From an uncultured Pelagibacteraceae bacterium (GTDB taxonomy: Bacteria; Pseudomonadota; Alphaproteobacteria; Pelagibacterales; Pelagibacteraceae), in assembly GCA_902541745.1 (NCBI GenBank), contig CACBRW010000002.1, positions 1 to 64,000 of the forward strand: a stretch of 64,000 bases of DNA, given 5' to 3'. The notes beneath the pieces are model-generated. The model did not search any database. It had not been told where the DNA came from and worked only from the letters and a program-made list of their open reading frames with translations. Made by a program: the position numbers and the translations under genes. Position 1 is the stretch's first letter, and each line of letters starts with the position of its first letter. Positions 19,163 to 31,752 of this stretch are shown one piece after another.

Positions 19163-19574
19163 TGCTTCTCTTTTTGGTAATTTGAATACCAACAGATGAA
19201 CACTGTTTTAAGATTTCTAATTTTTCAATTTTTAACATTATTTTAGCAATTCTTTTGTCTTTAAATAGTTCATCAAAAACCGCTTCTCCTAAGGTTTCTA
19301 AAAAGTTATAATGTTTCTTTTTTACAAGTTTAGTAATTAATTTTACAATTGTTCCATAATTTACAATAGATTTTATATCTTTATCGCTAGAAGGTTTTTT
19401 ATCCTCATAGTCTATTTCAAGACTAAATTTTACTTTTTGTGATTTTTCTTTTTCAGAGTCGTAATAACCTAGTTTTAAATCTAAAATTAACTCATTAATT
19501 AGTATTTTTTTCTCATAATTAAATAAAGTTTTATTTTTATCTATTTTGACAATTTTTAAATTATTTTTTTTCAT
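19149..19574 (-). CDS. folB: Dihydroneopterin aldolase family protein
   Basis: Folate pathway aldolase (dihydroneopterin to hydroxymethyl-dihydropterin). After an atypical lysine-rich N terminus, it shows the tunnelling-fold patterns '[24 protein letters not shown]', '[19 protein letters not shown]' and '[16 protein letters not shown]', with the glutamate expected to anchor the pterin. The length of 141 aa is slightly long for the family. Its ATG overlaps by one base the stop of the small membrane protein gene upstream. The FolM-like SDR in the same run supports the assignment. Confidence 0.8.
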   Translation of the reverse strand: MKKNNLKIVKIDKNKTLFNYEKKILINELILDLKLGYYDSEKEKSQKVKFSLEIDYEDKKPSSDKDIKSIVNYGTIVKLITKLVKKKHYNFLETLGEAVFDELFKDKRIAKIMLKIEKLEILKQCSSVGIQITKKRSNDKF

Positions 19575-19720
19575 TATTTAGTTCCAAAAATAGTAAGACT
19601 CCAACATGCATTCCCATCCTCAATACGAACATAGCAACCAAAAAACGACATTATTTTAAATGCAAAAAAACCACCAATCAAAATTATTGCTGCTGCAAGA
19701 AAAGGATTAATTTTTTTCAT
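19574..19720 (-). CDS. Small predicted membrane protein (48 aa)
   Basis: An ATG at 19718-19720 opens a 48-codon frame ending in TAA at 19574-19576, whose last base is the first base of the folB ATG. The peptide starts MKKINPFLAAAIILIGGFFA, giving one hydrophobic helix. A short polar tail follows with two cysteines (CYVRIEDGNACW) that could form a disulfide outside the membrane. It starts one base after the hydrolase gene stop, so it exactly fills the space between two genes of one operon. It is not recognised and the function is unknown. Confidence 0.65.
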   Translation of the reverse strand: MKKINPFLAAAIILIGGFFAFKIMSFFGCYVRIEDGNACWSLTIFGTK

Positions 19721-19721
19721 A

Positions 19722-20651
19722 TTATTTAATTCTTGAGGCAATATAATCTAAAATGACTGGATTATAATATTGAAAACAATCAGCCATATTCATTACGTGT
19801 CCTGGATTTTTTTGTTTTGAAACACTTTCTTTCCAGTCATATCCTCCTACCACACATTTTTTCCCATTAACTTTATAATTCTCTGAAATAACAATTCTTT
19901 TAACGCCAGGGACCTCTTCTAACCAATCTGATAACAGTCCTTCATACTTATCTCTAGGATGAGTAAAAGCTAGAACGGGCACATTATTTGATTTTTTAAT
20001 GTTATCAATCTGTCTTTGTCTTAGTTCTGCAGGACCTGGGCGCTTTTTAGCAAATTTTTTTAGTGCCTCTTCAGGACCAACTTTTTTGACTTTATATTTT
20101 TTGGAAAGTTTACCAAAACAAGCTTGCATGTACGATATACCTCCACCTACTTTATCTGGATGAGCAGCTAATAACATTAAAGTTAATAGACCACCACAAG
20201 AGTGACCTGATATAATAATCTGTTTTCTGGGAACTCCTATATTTATAAATTTTTCAACTAATTCTAAGTTTTTTTCAACTCTTTTATCTAATTTATGTTT
20301 ACCAACATAAGGGGTTTTAGATTTCCACCAGCTTTTTTTCAATGACATATCCCCGGCAAAGTCATTAGAGCAAAAGTTATAAACCATAATTTTCTTACCA
20401 TTAATTTCCTCATCAACTAGTGATGCTTGATTTTTTAGATCCATTGCCCAAACACATTCACTCTTTTTTGCCTCATCATTTGTGTTTTGACCATGATTAA
20501 AAATAATGATAATTTTATTTTTAGGGTCCTCAACAACAAAACCTTCTTTTACTTTAGCTGATTTAGTAATAAATCCACTTTTTAAAATTTTATTAGCATG
20601 AACATTATTAGAGATTAATAAAAATATTAAAATTAAAAAAATTTTTTTCAT
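19722..20651 (-). CDS. Secreted alpha/beta-hydrolase of unknown substrate
   Basis: It has an N-terminal signal peptide (residues 1-19, [19 protein letters not shown]). An alpha/beta-hydrolase core follows: oxyanion strand 'IIIIFNHGQ', nucleophile elbow GHSCGG near residue 148, a candidate acid in 'LAFTHPRDKYEG' and the catalytic His in 'NPGHVMNMADCF'. At least five cysteines suggest periplasmic disulfides. It starts inside the upstream SDR gene (4-bp overlap). The substrate cannot be deduced. It could be an esterase or a peptidase. Confidence 0.75.
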   Translation of the reverse strand: MKKIFLILIFLLISNNVHANKILKSGFITKSAKVKEGFVVEDPKNKIIIIFNHGQNTNDEAKKSECVWAMDLKNQASLVDEEINGKKIMVYNFCSNDFAGDMSLKKSWWKSKTPYVGKHKLDKRVEKNLELVEKFINIGVPRKQIIISGHSCGGLLTLMLLAAHPDKVGGGISYMQACFGKLSKKYKVKKVGPEEALKKFAKKRPGPAELRQRQIDNIKKSNNVPVLAFTHPRDKYEGLLSDWLEEVPGVKRIVISENYKVNGKKCVVGGYDWKESVSKQKNPGHVMNMADCFQYYNPVILDYIASRIK

Positions 20652-21384
20652 TCTTTTCCTCCCATAATATCTGGTGTTTGCCAGTTTAAATTCTGCCCAC
20701 TATCAATTGCTAATACTTGACCAGTAATAGATCTATTTTTTATAAAAAAGTCAACTGCGTTGCAAATTTGTTCCACATCAACTTGTCTTTTTAAGGGGGT
20801 TGCTAAATACTGTTTTTTGAAGTGTTTTTCAGACTGTCTTTGATTTTTTATTGTAGGTCCTGGAGCTATTCCATTGACCCTTATTTTTGGAGCTAGGCTC
20901 ATAGCACTTGTTTTTGTAAGAGTATAAAGGCCAGTTTTACTTATAGTGTATGAAAAAAAATAAGGAGTAAGTTTAAAGACTCTCTGATCAATTATATTTA
21001 TTATATTATTATTTTTTCCTTTTATATTTTTAGCAAATTCTTTAGATAATAAAGCAGGTGTTCTTAAATTTGTTCTTAAATGTTGCCCCCAACTATCTGT
21101 TGTAAAGTTTTCTAATTTATCATTTTCAAATAAAGAAGCGTTATTAATTAAACAATCAAAATATTTAAGTTTTGATTTTGCGTATTTTACAATTTTATTT
21201 ACATCATTTTCTTTACTCAAATCACCTTTAACTAAGTAAACTTTAGTACCATCATTTGATAGTTCTTTTTTTAACTTCTCAGCTTTTAATTTTGACTTAT
21301 TAAAATGAATTAGAATTTCTTTATTTGGGCCAGATAATTTTTTTGCAATCGCAGCACCAATTCTTGTTGCTCCACCTGTAATAA

Positions 21385-21403
<19 letters not shown>
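20648..21403 (-). CDS. SDR oxidoreductase, pteridine reductase / FolM-like
   Basis: Short-chain dehydrogenase with the nucleotide motif TGGATRIG (residues 9-16). The Arg in TGx3RxG is the PTR1/FolM variant that selects NADPH, rather than the common TGx3GxG. Also seen are 'INNAS', the catalytic YxxxK (in 'FSYTISKTG') and 'RVNGIAPG'. It is 251 aa long. FolM reduces dihydromonapterin or dihydrofolate in other bacteria, and the same run contains folB, so a pterin substrate is likely. It overlaps uvrB by 19 bp. Confidence 0.82.
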
Positions 21404-24794
<3,391 letters not shown>

Positions 24795-24795
<1 letters not shown>

Positions 24796-25451
24796 TGAAA
24801 ACAGCTATAGTATTTGGTTCCACTGGATTAATTGGTGGCCATTTAGTTGATCTATTAATTGAAGATAATTATTACACTAAAGTTAAGGTTTTCGTTCGTT
24901 CACAAACTTCAATTAATAATGAAAAAGTTGAGGTTATAAATATTGATTTTAATAATTTAGGAAATCATAAAACTGAAATTACAGGGGATGATTGTTTTTT
25001 TTGTATTGGTACCACAAAGCAAAATTCTCCTGATAAAAATGATTACCAAAAAGTAGAGTTAGATATTCCAAAGGAAATTGCACAAATTGCAAAAGCTAAT
25101 TCAGTTAAGTCATTTATTTTTATTTCTTCAATATATGCTAATCCAAATAGTTCCGGGAATTATGTGAAATTTAAAGGTTTAGTTGAAGAAGAATTAAAAA
25201 GATTAAACTTCTCTAAATTAGGAATATTAAGACCTTCTTTTTTAATGGGGAAAAGAAAAGAGAACAGATTAGGTGAAACAATAGGTATTTTTGCTTTTAG
25301 TGCATTGTCGCCTTTGTTATTTGGGCCATTTAAAAAAATGAGACCAATCAGTTCAGAAAATGTTGCAAAAGCAATGATAAAAATTGCTAATAGCAATTTA
25401 GAAAAAACTGTTTATGAATCTAATGAAATAGTTGAATTAACCTCAAGCTAA
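24795..25451 (+). CDS. NAD(P)-binding Rossmann protein (atypical SDR, HTATIP2-like)
   Basis: It has an N-terminal 'TAIVFGSTGLIGGHLVDLL' dinucleotide motif, a 'CFFCIGTT' strand, 'FIFISSIYANPNS', and the C-terminal substrate part of atypical short-chain dehydrogenases in the NmrA/HTATIP2 group. No clear YxxxK is seen, so it may not be a classical dehydrogenase. It joins the aminotransferase gene by a 1-nt overlap (TAATG) and overlaps the convergent epimerase gene by 9 bp. The substrate is unknown. Confidence 0.75.
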
Positions 25452-26465
25452 ATTAAGTCTTATTAACGATTTTGCTGCATCAACAACTGCAATTTCAGAT
25501 GCTGTAAACTTTATTTGAAGAATGTCTTCTGCATATGTTTGATCCGTTTGCATTTTAAGACCTAAATCAGGAACCATAGTTTTTGCACTTGTGTCTATAT
25601 AACTTATAAGTTTCACCATAAAATTTGGCAATTCTCTTTTAGGAAGTTTTTTTGCATGACTTGGAATATTTTTGGCCATTATTTTTGATAATTCAAGGAT
25701 ACTTCTTACTTCTGATCCAACAATCAATCTCCTGCCTCCAGCTTTTTTATTATTTAAAGATAGAACATGCGCTTTTGCAACATCTTTTACGTGAGATATC
25801 ATTACTGAAAATTTTGGAGCAGCCGGATATTTTCCTTGAAGCAATTGTTTTGCGTATTCCATTGAAGTACTTGTTTTCTCATTTAAAAAATCTCCCAAAA
25901 CAAAACCAGGATTGATACACGTTAGACTATTTTTAAGACCTTTACTTTTCATAAGGTCCCAAGCAGCCTTTTCAGCTCTAGTTTTAGATACAAAATAATC
26001 TGTAGTTTTATCCCACTCTAGATCAGTCCAATCATTTTCACCAAATGTATAGGGGTTGGATCTATTTGGTTTTCGAAACATGCATACTATAGAGGATGTT
26101 TTTACGAAATGTTCAACTTCCGCATTAATTCCAGCGTTTAATACTCTTAAAGTACCATCTTTTGCTGCTGGGGTGAGTGACTCTCTATCATTTGAAACTT
26201 TTAAAGGAAAAGGAGAAGCTACATGGATGATATATTTGCAGCCTTCTGCAGCTTCATTCCAGCCTTCATCCTTTAATAAATCTAACTTTACAAAGGATAA
26301 TTTTTCAGTTGAAACATTATTTTCCTCTAACGTTTTTTTTGTTTGATCAATTGAACTCAAATTCCTAACAGTCCCTAAAACTTCGTAACCTGAATTTAGT
26401 AATTCAATAGCAACATGTTTTGCAACAAACCCGCTAATACCAGTGAGTAATACTTTTTCTGACAT
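25443..26465 (-). CDS. NAD-dependent epimerase/dehydratase, dihydroflavonol-reductase-like
   Basis: Extended SDR of 340 aa. 'LLTGISGFVAKHVAIELL' is the nucleotide motif (TGxxGxxA form), 'IIHVASPFP' follows, and the catalytic Tyr-x-x-x-Lys is in 'DYFVSKTRAEKAAW'. The closest family is the aldehyde reductase / dihydroflavonol 4-reductase-like group. It is last in a trxB-membrane protein-reductase minus-strand run with 3-8 bp gaps. The physiological substrate is not known. Confidence 0.82.
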   Translation of the reverse strand: MSEKVLLTGISGFVAKHVAIELLNSGYEVLGTVRNLSSIDQTKKTLEENNVSTEKLSFVKLDLLKDEGWNEAAEGCKYIIHVASPFPLKVSNDRESLTPAAKDGTLRVLNAGINAEVEHFVKTSSIVCMFRKPNRSNPYTFGENDWTDLEWDKTTDYFVSKTRAEKAAWDLMKSKGLKNSLTCINPGFVLGDFLNEKTSTSMEYAKQLLQGKYPAAPKFSVMISHVKDVAKAHVLSLNNKKAGGRRLIVGSEVRSILELSKIMAKNIPSHAKKLPKRELPNFMVKLISYIDTSAKTMVPDLGLKMQTDQTYAEDILQIKFTASEIAVVDAAKSLIRLNLA

Positions 26466-26473
26466 TTTATTTT

Positions 26474-26887
26474 TTAAAATTTAAAATACTCTTTTGTATC
26501 TTTTTGAAATAATAGGAAAATACAAGAAATCTGTAATAAAGTATTTAAAGTTAAAATAGATCTTACTGCCAATTCATTAAATCCTATTTCTGGTATAGGT
26601 CCATAAGGAGCAGCAAAACTTACATTTATTGCACCAATTAAATCTAACAAACCAATTACATTCCAAGATAGTAAAAGACCCCATAATATAGAACTTGGTT
26701 TTTTTATAATGTAGTAAACTAAAAATAAAGCAGTTGTCCCAATAAAAAAGTCACCCACAAAAGGAACTATCCATTCAGATGGTGCCGAACGTTCATTACC
26801 AGAAAAGATCCAAAATAAAAATAAGCCAGATCCAACTGCTCTAAATGACATCCATGCAGTCACAAAAATGATCCAATTTATTTTCAT
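26474..26887 (-). CDS. Predicted integral membrane protein, four helices
   Basis: A 137-aa protein, almost entirely hydrophobic, with four likely transmembrane helices (about 4-28, 40-62, 67-90 and 108-128). It has a Pro/Gly-rich loop 'AAPYGPIPEIGFNE' between helices 3 and 4. I do not recognise a named family. It lies 3 bp after trxB and 8 bp before the reductase gene, so it is likely co-transcribed with both. No function is proposed. Confidence 0.75.
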   Translation of the reverse strand: MKINWIIFVTAWMSFRAVGSGLFLFWIFSGNERSAPSEWIVPFVGDFFIGTTALFLVYYIIKKPSSILWGLLLSWNVIGLLDLIGAINVSFAAPYGPIPEIGFNELAVRSILTLNTLLQISCIFLLFQKDTKEYFKF

Positions 26888-26890
26888 TTT

Positions 26891-27835
26891 TTAGTGTGAT
26901 AAAAACTTTTCAGCTTCAAGAGCAGCCATACATCCCATACCTGCAGCGGTCACAGCTTGTCTAAATGTTTTGTCTTTTACATCTCCAGCAGCATAAACTC
27001 CAGGAACATTTGTTTCAGTCGAGTCAGATTTTGTAATTAGGTATCCTTCTTTATCCATTTCTAATTGATCTTTAAAAAGCTGCGTTGCAGGATCGTGACC
27101 AATCGCAATAAATACTCCATCAAGTTTTATTTCTTCTACATTATTTGTTTTAACATTTTTAATTTTGATTCCTTTTACATTTTTTGGATCTTTGTCACCG
27201 ATTACATCCTCAACAACAGAGTCCCAAATAATTTCTATTTTTTTATTATCCATTAATTTTTTCTGAAGCATTTTTTCAGCTCTCAAGCTATCTCGTCTGT
27301 GAATCAATTTAACTTTTGATGCAAATTTTGTAAGAAACATTGCCTCTTCAACAGCAGCATTTCCACCACCGACTACCGCAACCTCTTTATCCTTGAAAAA
27401 GAAACCATCACATGTTGCACAAGCTGAAACTCCAAAGCCTCTAAATTCTTGTTCTGATTTTATGTTTAACCATCTTGCTTGAGCACCTGTTGAAATAATT
27501 ATGCTATCAGCACTATATTTCTGTCCACTGTCTCCGATTGCTTCAAAAGGTTGTGATTTCAAATTCACAGATGCAATATGATCCTCAATCATTTCAGTTC
27601 CGACTGCTTTAGCCTGATCTTTCATTTGATCCATTAACCATGGACCCTGGATTACATCTGCAAATCCTGGATAATTCTCTACATCTGTTGTGGTTGTTAA
27701 TTGACCACCAGGTTCAGAACCATAAACTAAAATTGGATTTAACATCGCTCGAGCCGCATAAACTGCTGCTGTGTATCCGGCAGGACCAGATCCAATTATT
27801 AACACTTTTGTGTGTTTAGTTGGATTTTGACTCAT
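26891..27835 (-). CDS. trxB: Thioredoxin-disulfide reductase
   Basis: FAD flavoprotein that reduces thioredoxin with NADPH. It has an N-terminal FAD motif 'VLIIGSGPAGYTAAVYAARA', the redox-active CATCDG (about residues 138-143), the NADPH motif 'VAVVGGGNAAVEEAM' and the C-terminal 'GVYAAGDVKDKTFRQAVTAAG'. The length of 314 aa is typical. It diverges from the ELM1-family gene across only 21 bp. Confidence 0.97.
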   Translation of the reverse strand: MSQNPTKHTKVLIIGSGPAGYTAAVYAARAMLNPILVYGSEPGGQLTTTTDVENYPGFADVIQGPWLMDQMKDQAKAVGTEMIEDHIASVNLKSQPFEAIGDSGQKYSADSIIISTGAQARWLNIKSEQEFRGFGVSACATCDGFFFKDKEVAVVGGGNAAVEEAMFLTKFASKVKLIHRRDSLRAEKMLQKKLMDNKKIEIIWDSVVEDVIGDKDPKNVKGIKIKNVKTNNVEEIKLDGVFIAIGHDPATQLFKDQLEMDKEGYLITKSDSTETNVPGVYAAGDVKDKTFRQAVTAAGMGCMAALEAEKFLSH

Positions 27836-27856
27836 ATGAAAGCTATATAGTGATTA

Positions 27857-28801
27857 ATGACTAAATTAAAAGGTATTTTATTAACTCAAGGTATGCATGG
27901 AATGATAAGCCAAGTTGAGGGACTGGCTAAAGCTCTAGATATTGAATTCACACACCAGAAGGTTGAACTAAATAATTTCTGGAATTTATTGCCACCAAAA
28001 TTTACTCCTGTTTCACAAAATGTTTATAAAAAAATAGATCATTTGGATTTTGATATAATTATATCTTGTGGAAGAAAGAGCGTAATTCCGTCAATTCATT
28101 TAAAAAGTATTTCAAATAAAAAGGTGTTTAACATCCATATCCAAGATCCAAAAGTAGATTTAAATCATTTTGATTTTGTAATATCTCCTGAACACGATGG
28201 AATAAAAGGTTCAAATGTAATTCCTACCAAAGGGGCCATACATTATCTTACAATTAACGAAATCGAGCACAACAAGTATTATTTAAAATCATTTATAAAA
28301 AAAGATAATAGAAAAATTTGGTCTTTAATTTTGGGTGGGCCTACCAAGTATTATGATTATTCAACAAAAAATATGAAACATATTTTTTCAATTTTCTATA
28401 AATTGCTAAAGAAACATAACTTTCAACTTGTTGTAATTCCATCAATGAGAACACCATTGAATACGATTCATTATGCTAAAGAATTTTTTGGAGAAAATCA
28501 TACTATTATAATGGATGTTGATAAAAAAGCTTATTTATCAGCCCTTGGTTTGTCTGAAAATATTGTAGTTACCTGTGACTCTAGCTCAATGATATCAGAA
28601 GCAGCTTTGACTGGTAAACCCATTTATGTAGCAAATATTTTACCGAAAAGAAATGATAAGAGATTTCAAAAATTTAGAAGTTTATTTAGAGAATTAAATA
28701 TTACAAGAAATTTGGGAGAAGAAATAGAATATTGGAACTATGAAAAACTTGACGAAACTAATAGAGTTGCAAAAATATTAAAAAGTAAAATTCAAAGTTA
28801 A
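27857..28801 (+). CDS. Mitochondrial-fission ELM1 family protein (DUF1022)
   Basis: A 314-aa protein resembling the ELM1/DUF1022 family of alphaproteobacteria and plants. It has the N-terminal 'LLTQGMHGMISQVEGLAKAL', 'DIIISCGRKSVIPSIHLK', 'FNIHIQDP', 'LGGPTKYY' and the C-terminal 'VTCDSSSMISEAALTGKPIYV', which resembles the nucleotide-sugar pocket of GT-B glycosyltransferases. In plants ELM1 recruits a dynamin to mitochondria. The bacterial function is unknown. It is coupled to the next gene by a 1-nt TAATG overlap. Confidence 0.82.
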   Translation: MTKLKGILLTQGMHGMISQVEGLAKALDIEFTHQKVELNNFWNLLPPKFTPVSQNVYKKIDHLDFDIIISCGRKSVIPSIHLKSISNKKVFNIHIQDPKVDLNHFDFVISPEHDGIKGSNVIPTKGAIHYLTINEIEHNKYYLKSFIKKDNRKIWSLILGGPTKYYDYSTKNMKHIFSIFYKLLKKHNFQLVVIPSMRTPLNTIHYAKEFFGENHTIIMDVDKKAYLSALGLSENIVVTCDSSSMISEAALTGKPIYVANILPKRNDKRFQKFRSLFRELNITRNLGEEIEYWNYEKLDETNRVAKILKSKIQS

Positions 28802-29463
28802 TGTCATTTTTAAATTCAATTAAAAATAATTCGAAACAATACAATTTCCCTTTTGATCATTGGGAATATAGCAATGCTTTATCAGAAGAAGCAATTGATG
28901 AAATAGTGAAAGCAGATATTCCTGATGTGAGTAAACACAATCTTAATTACGATGGTACTAGAGCAATAGATGGTGGAGCTGCAGAATTTAGAGAAGGAAT
29001 AGCCTCTGGAGGACAAGCAATAAAATTTAGATGTTTTATAAATAAAGAAAATTCAACTCAATTTCCAAATTTAGTAAAATTTATAAACGAGCTTCAATCT
29101 AAAGAAACTTATGAAACAATATCTAAAATGATAAATAAGAATTTATCAAATTCTTATGTAAGAGTTGAAGTTATATGTGATCGAGAAGGTTTTTGGCTTA
29201 AACCTCATTGCGATATAAAAGAAAAACTTATGTCAGGGTTGATATTTGTTAATAAAACAAATGAGTCTGAGGACTTAGGAACAGATTTTTATAATGAAAA
29301 ATTAGAGAAAGTTAAAACACTTCCTTATAAACATAATTACGGTTATCTTTTTACCAGTGGACCTAACACTTGGCATGGTATGGAAAAGAAAAAAATTGTT
29401 AAAGAAAGACGGTGTATTCAAGTAAATTATGTTACTTTTGAAACTGATTGGAGAGTTGAATAG
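28801..29463 (+). CDS. 2-oxoglutarate/Fe(II) oxygenase-like protein
   Basis: A 220-aa protein with a likely double-stranded beta-helix. The metal triad candidates are His-x-Asp in 'GFWLKPHCDIKEKLMSGLIF' and a distal His in 'GPNTWHGMEKK', followed by an arginine ('ERRCIQVNYV') suited to bind 2-oxoglutarate. This order (HxD...H...R) is that of Fe(II)/2OG dioxygenases. It shares one base with the ELM1-family gene and is convergent with the Anbu gene 3 bp away. The substrate is unknown. Confidence 0.65.
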   Translation: MSFLNSIKNNSKQYNFPFDHWEYSNALSEEAIDEIVKADIPDVSKHNLNYDGTRAIDGGAAEFREGIASGGQAIKFRCFINKENSTQFPNLVKFINELQSKETYETISKMINKNLSNSYVRVEVICDREGFWLKPHCDIKEKLMSGLIFVNKTNESEDLGTDFYNEKLEKVKTLPYKHNYGYLFTSGPNTWHGMEKKKIVKERRCIQVNYVTFETDWRVE

Positions 29464-29466
29464 TTT

Positions 29467-30192
29467 TTATTTTTCCCAATCAAACCTTGGAAAAGAATCG
29501 AAAACTTTAAAAATACCCTCAGACCATTGATTACAAACCTTTGAATAATTTTCATCCGTAATATTTAAACACTCAAGTGTAGATAGATTATCTGCATCTT
29601 TTTTTAGCACTGCAAAATCTATTGGAGGCCCAACAGTAAGATCACTTTTTAATGTAGAATCCATTGAAATCAGAGCACATCTTGATGCATCACCGATTGA
29701 AACATTTGGTTTAATAACCCTATCAAGGATTGGTTTTCCATATTTGACCTCCCCAATTACAAGATACGGTTTACTGTCAGCTGGCCTTATATAATTTCCT
29801 TGAGGATAAACTAAATATAATTCATGTTGCTGACCCTTAATTTGTCCGCCAACTATAAATGTTGAACCAAGTAAGACATTATCTGTATTAATTCCTTGAG
29901 GTGATGAGTGCTCAATATTTAAAGATCCTATATAAGATGCGATTTGTTCAAAATCATTACAAGTGTTTAAATTCATTATACCTGTAGTGCTTTTTAAATC
30001 TTTTTCGATTGATTTATAAACTGCTTGAGAGGTACCTAAATTCCCAGAAGTAACTATTACAACTGTTCTATCACCTACATCATGAGTCATCATTTTAGAA
30101 TAAATATTTACATTATCTAATCCAGCATTTGTCCTTGAGTCTGATGCAAACACAAGACCGTCATTTGTTTTAATTCCTATGCAGTAAGTCAT
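29467..30192 (-). CDS. Proteasome-type peptidase, Anbu (bacterial proteasome-like)
   Basis: Ntn-hydrolase of the Anbu family (241 aa). The N terminus MTYCIGIKTNDGLVFASDSRTNAG carries the expected nucleophile Thr2, exposed after removal of Met1, plus the conserved Asp in ASDSRTNAG and a Lys in 'YSKMMTH'. Later 'VIVTSGNLGTSQAVY' and 'CALISMDSTLKSDLTVGPPIDF' match the family. Anbu forms open helical assemblies in other bacteria. It faces the ATP-grasp gene head-to-head (112-bp spacer), a partnership known for this family. Confidence 0.9.
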   Translation of the reverse strand: MTYCIGIKTNDGLVFASDSRTNAGLDNVNIYSKMMTHDVGDRTVVIVTSGNLGTSQAVYKSIEKDLKSTTGIMNLNTCNDFEQIASYIGSLNIEHSSPQGINTDNVLLGSTFIVGGQIKGQQHELYLVYPQGNYIRPADSKPYLVIGEVKYGKPILDRVIKPNVSIGDASRCALISMDSTLKSDLTVGPPIDFAVLKKDADNLSTLECLNITDENYSKVCNQWSEGIFKVFDSFPRFDWEK

Positions 30193-30304
30193 TAAGTAAA
30201 ATAATTAGTTAACTATAACATTTTTTTAAAATCAATTAAAAGCATAACTGATATATCTAAAATGCATTTGCTTATTTTATTTAAGTATTAAACACTATAA
30301 TTCT

Positions 30305-31750
30305 ATGGTCTCAAAACTTTGGAAAAACTATAACTCAAGCCATGCTTATGATGGTTATTTTACTAAAGATAATAAACTTCGAAAACACGCTGCAATAATT
30401 TCATCAATTTTAGAAAGATACGGTAAAAAAAAACTTCAAGAAATTGAAAAAAATTGTCAAAGTACAATTAGTGCTAGAGGTATTAATTTTAGAGTATATG
30501 CAGCTAACAATAGGGCAGAAGAAAAAAAATGGCCCCTTGATATAATACCAAGAATAATACCAAAAACACAATGGAATAAAGTTTCAAAGGGTTTAAAGCA
30601 GCGTGTAAAGGCGTTAAATTTATTTATTGATGATGTTTATAATCAAAAAAAAATATTCAAAGATAAAGTAGTACCAAATGAAATTATTTTTAATTCTCCA
30701 TTTTATCTAAAGGAATGTGAAGGTTTTTCTCCTAAACACAAAGCTTGGTCAAATATTTCTGGAATTGATTTAATTAGAAATACTAATGGTGATTATTTAG
30801 TTTTAGAGGATAATTTAAGAGTACCCTCGGGTGTATCTTACATGCTTGAAAACAGGATGGTGATGCGAGATGTATTTCCTGAATTGTTTACAAGATATAA
30901 AGTTGCATCAATTCATCAATACACAAATAAATTATTTAACTGCATGGTTGAATGTATTCCAAAAAAAACTTCAAACCCTCATATGGTAGTTTTAACACCT
31001 GGTATATATAACTCTGCTTATTTTGAGCACTCTTTCCTAGCTGAACAGATGGGTATTGCTTTAGTTGAGGGAAAAGATTTATTTGTAGAGAACGATATTG
31101 TTTATATGAAGACTGTCAAAGGTCCATTAAAGGTTGATTGTATCTATAGACGTCTTGATGACAACTTTTTAGATCCAAAAGTATTTTTCAAAAATTCACT
31201 GATTGGGGTGCCAGGATTATTTAAATGCTGGCGCAAAGGAAATGTTGGAATAATCAATGCAATCGGAACAGGTGTTGCTGACGACAAGGTGGTTTACTCT
31301 TATGTTAACAAAATGATTGTTTATTATCTAGGTGAACAACCTATCTTAAATCAGGTAGAAACTTACTTATGTCATAATAAAAATGAGAGAAACTATGTTA
31401 TTGAAAATATTTCTAAGTTAGTCGTTAAACCTGCTAACGCATCTGGTGGTTATGGTATAATGATTGGTCCTAAAGCAGACAAAAAAGAAAGAGATGAAGT
31501 AATAGCTAAAATCAAAAAAAATCCAAGAGAATATATTGCACAACCTCTTGAAACTCTTTCAACTGCACCGACAATTACTGAAAATGATATTGAACCAAGA
31601 CATCTCGATTTAAGACCATTTGTACTTAGTGGAAAAACTACATATGTCAGCACAGGTGGATTAACTAGAGTTGCGCTTAGGAAAGGGAGTACAATTGTAA
31701 ATAGTTCGCAAGGTGGAGGGTCTAAAGACACTTTAATTGTTGATGTATAG
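30305..31750 (+). CDS. Circularly permuted type 2 ATP-grasp protein
   Basis: A 481-aa member of the circularly permuted ATP-grasp (DUF404/DUF407) family. Seen in order are 'GINFRVYAANNRAEEKKWPLDIIPRII', 'GIDLIRNTNGDYLVLEDNLRVPSGVSYMLENR', the permuted 'VVKPANASGGYGIMIGP' ATP-binding loop and 'DLRPFVLSGKTTYVSTGGLTRVALRKGS...SQGGGSKD'. The family is predicted to form amide or peptide bonds and usually sits with Anbu, alpha-E and transglutaminase-like genes. Here only Anbu is adjacent. The product is unknown. Confidence 0.9.
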   Translation: MVSKLWKNYNSSHAYDGYFTKDNKLRKHAAIISSILERYGKKKLQEIEKNCQSTISARGINFRVYAANNRAEEKKWPLDIIPRIIPKTQWNKVSKGLKQRVKALNLFIDDVYNQKKIFKDKVVPNEIIFNSPFYLKECEGFSPKHKAWSNISGIDLIRNTNGDYLVLEDNLRVPSGVSYMLENRMVMRDVFPELFTRYKVASIHQYTNKLFNCMVECIPKKTSNPHMVVLTPGIYNSAYFEHSFLAEQMGIALVEGKDLFVENDIVYMKTVKGPLKVDCIYRRLDDNFLDPKVFFKNSLIGVPGLFKCWRKGNVGIINAIGTGVADDKVVYSYVNKMIVYYLGEQPILNQVETYLCHNKNERNYVIENISKLVVKPANASGGYGIMIGPKADKKERDEVIAKIKKNPREYIAQPLETLSTAPTITENDIEPRHLDLRPFVLSGKTTYVSTGGLTRVALRKGSTIVNSSQGGGSKDTLIVDV

Positions 31751-31752
31751 AT

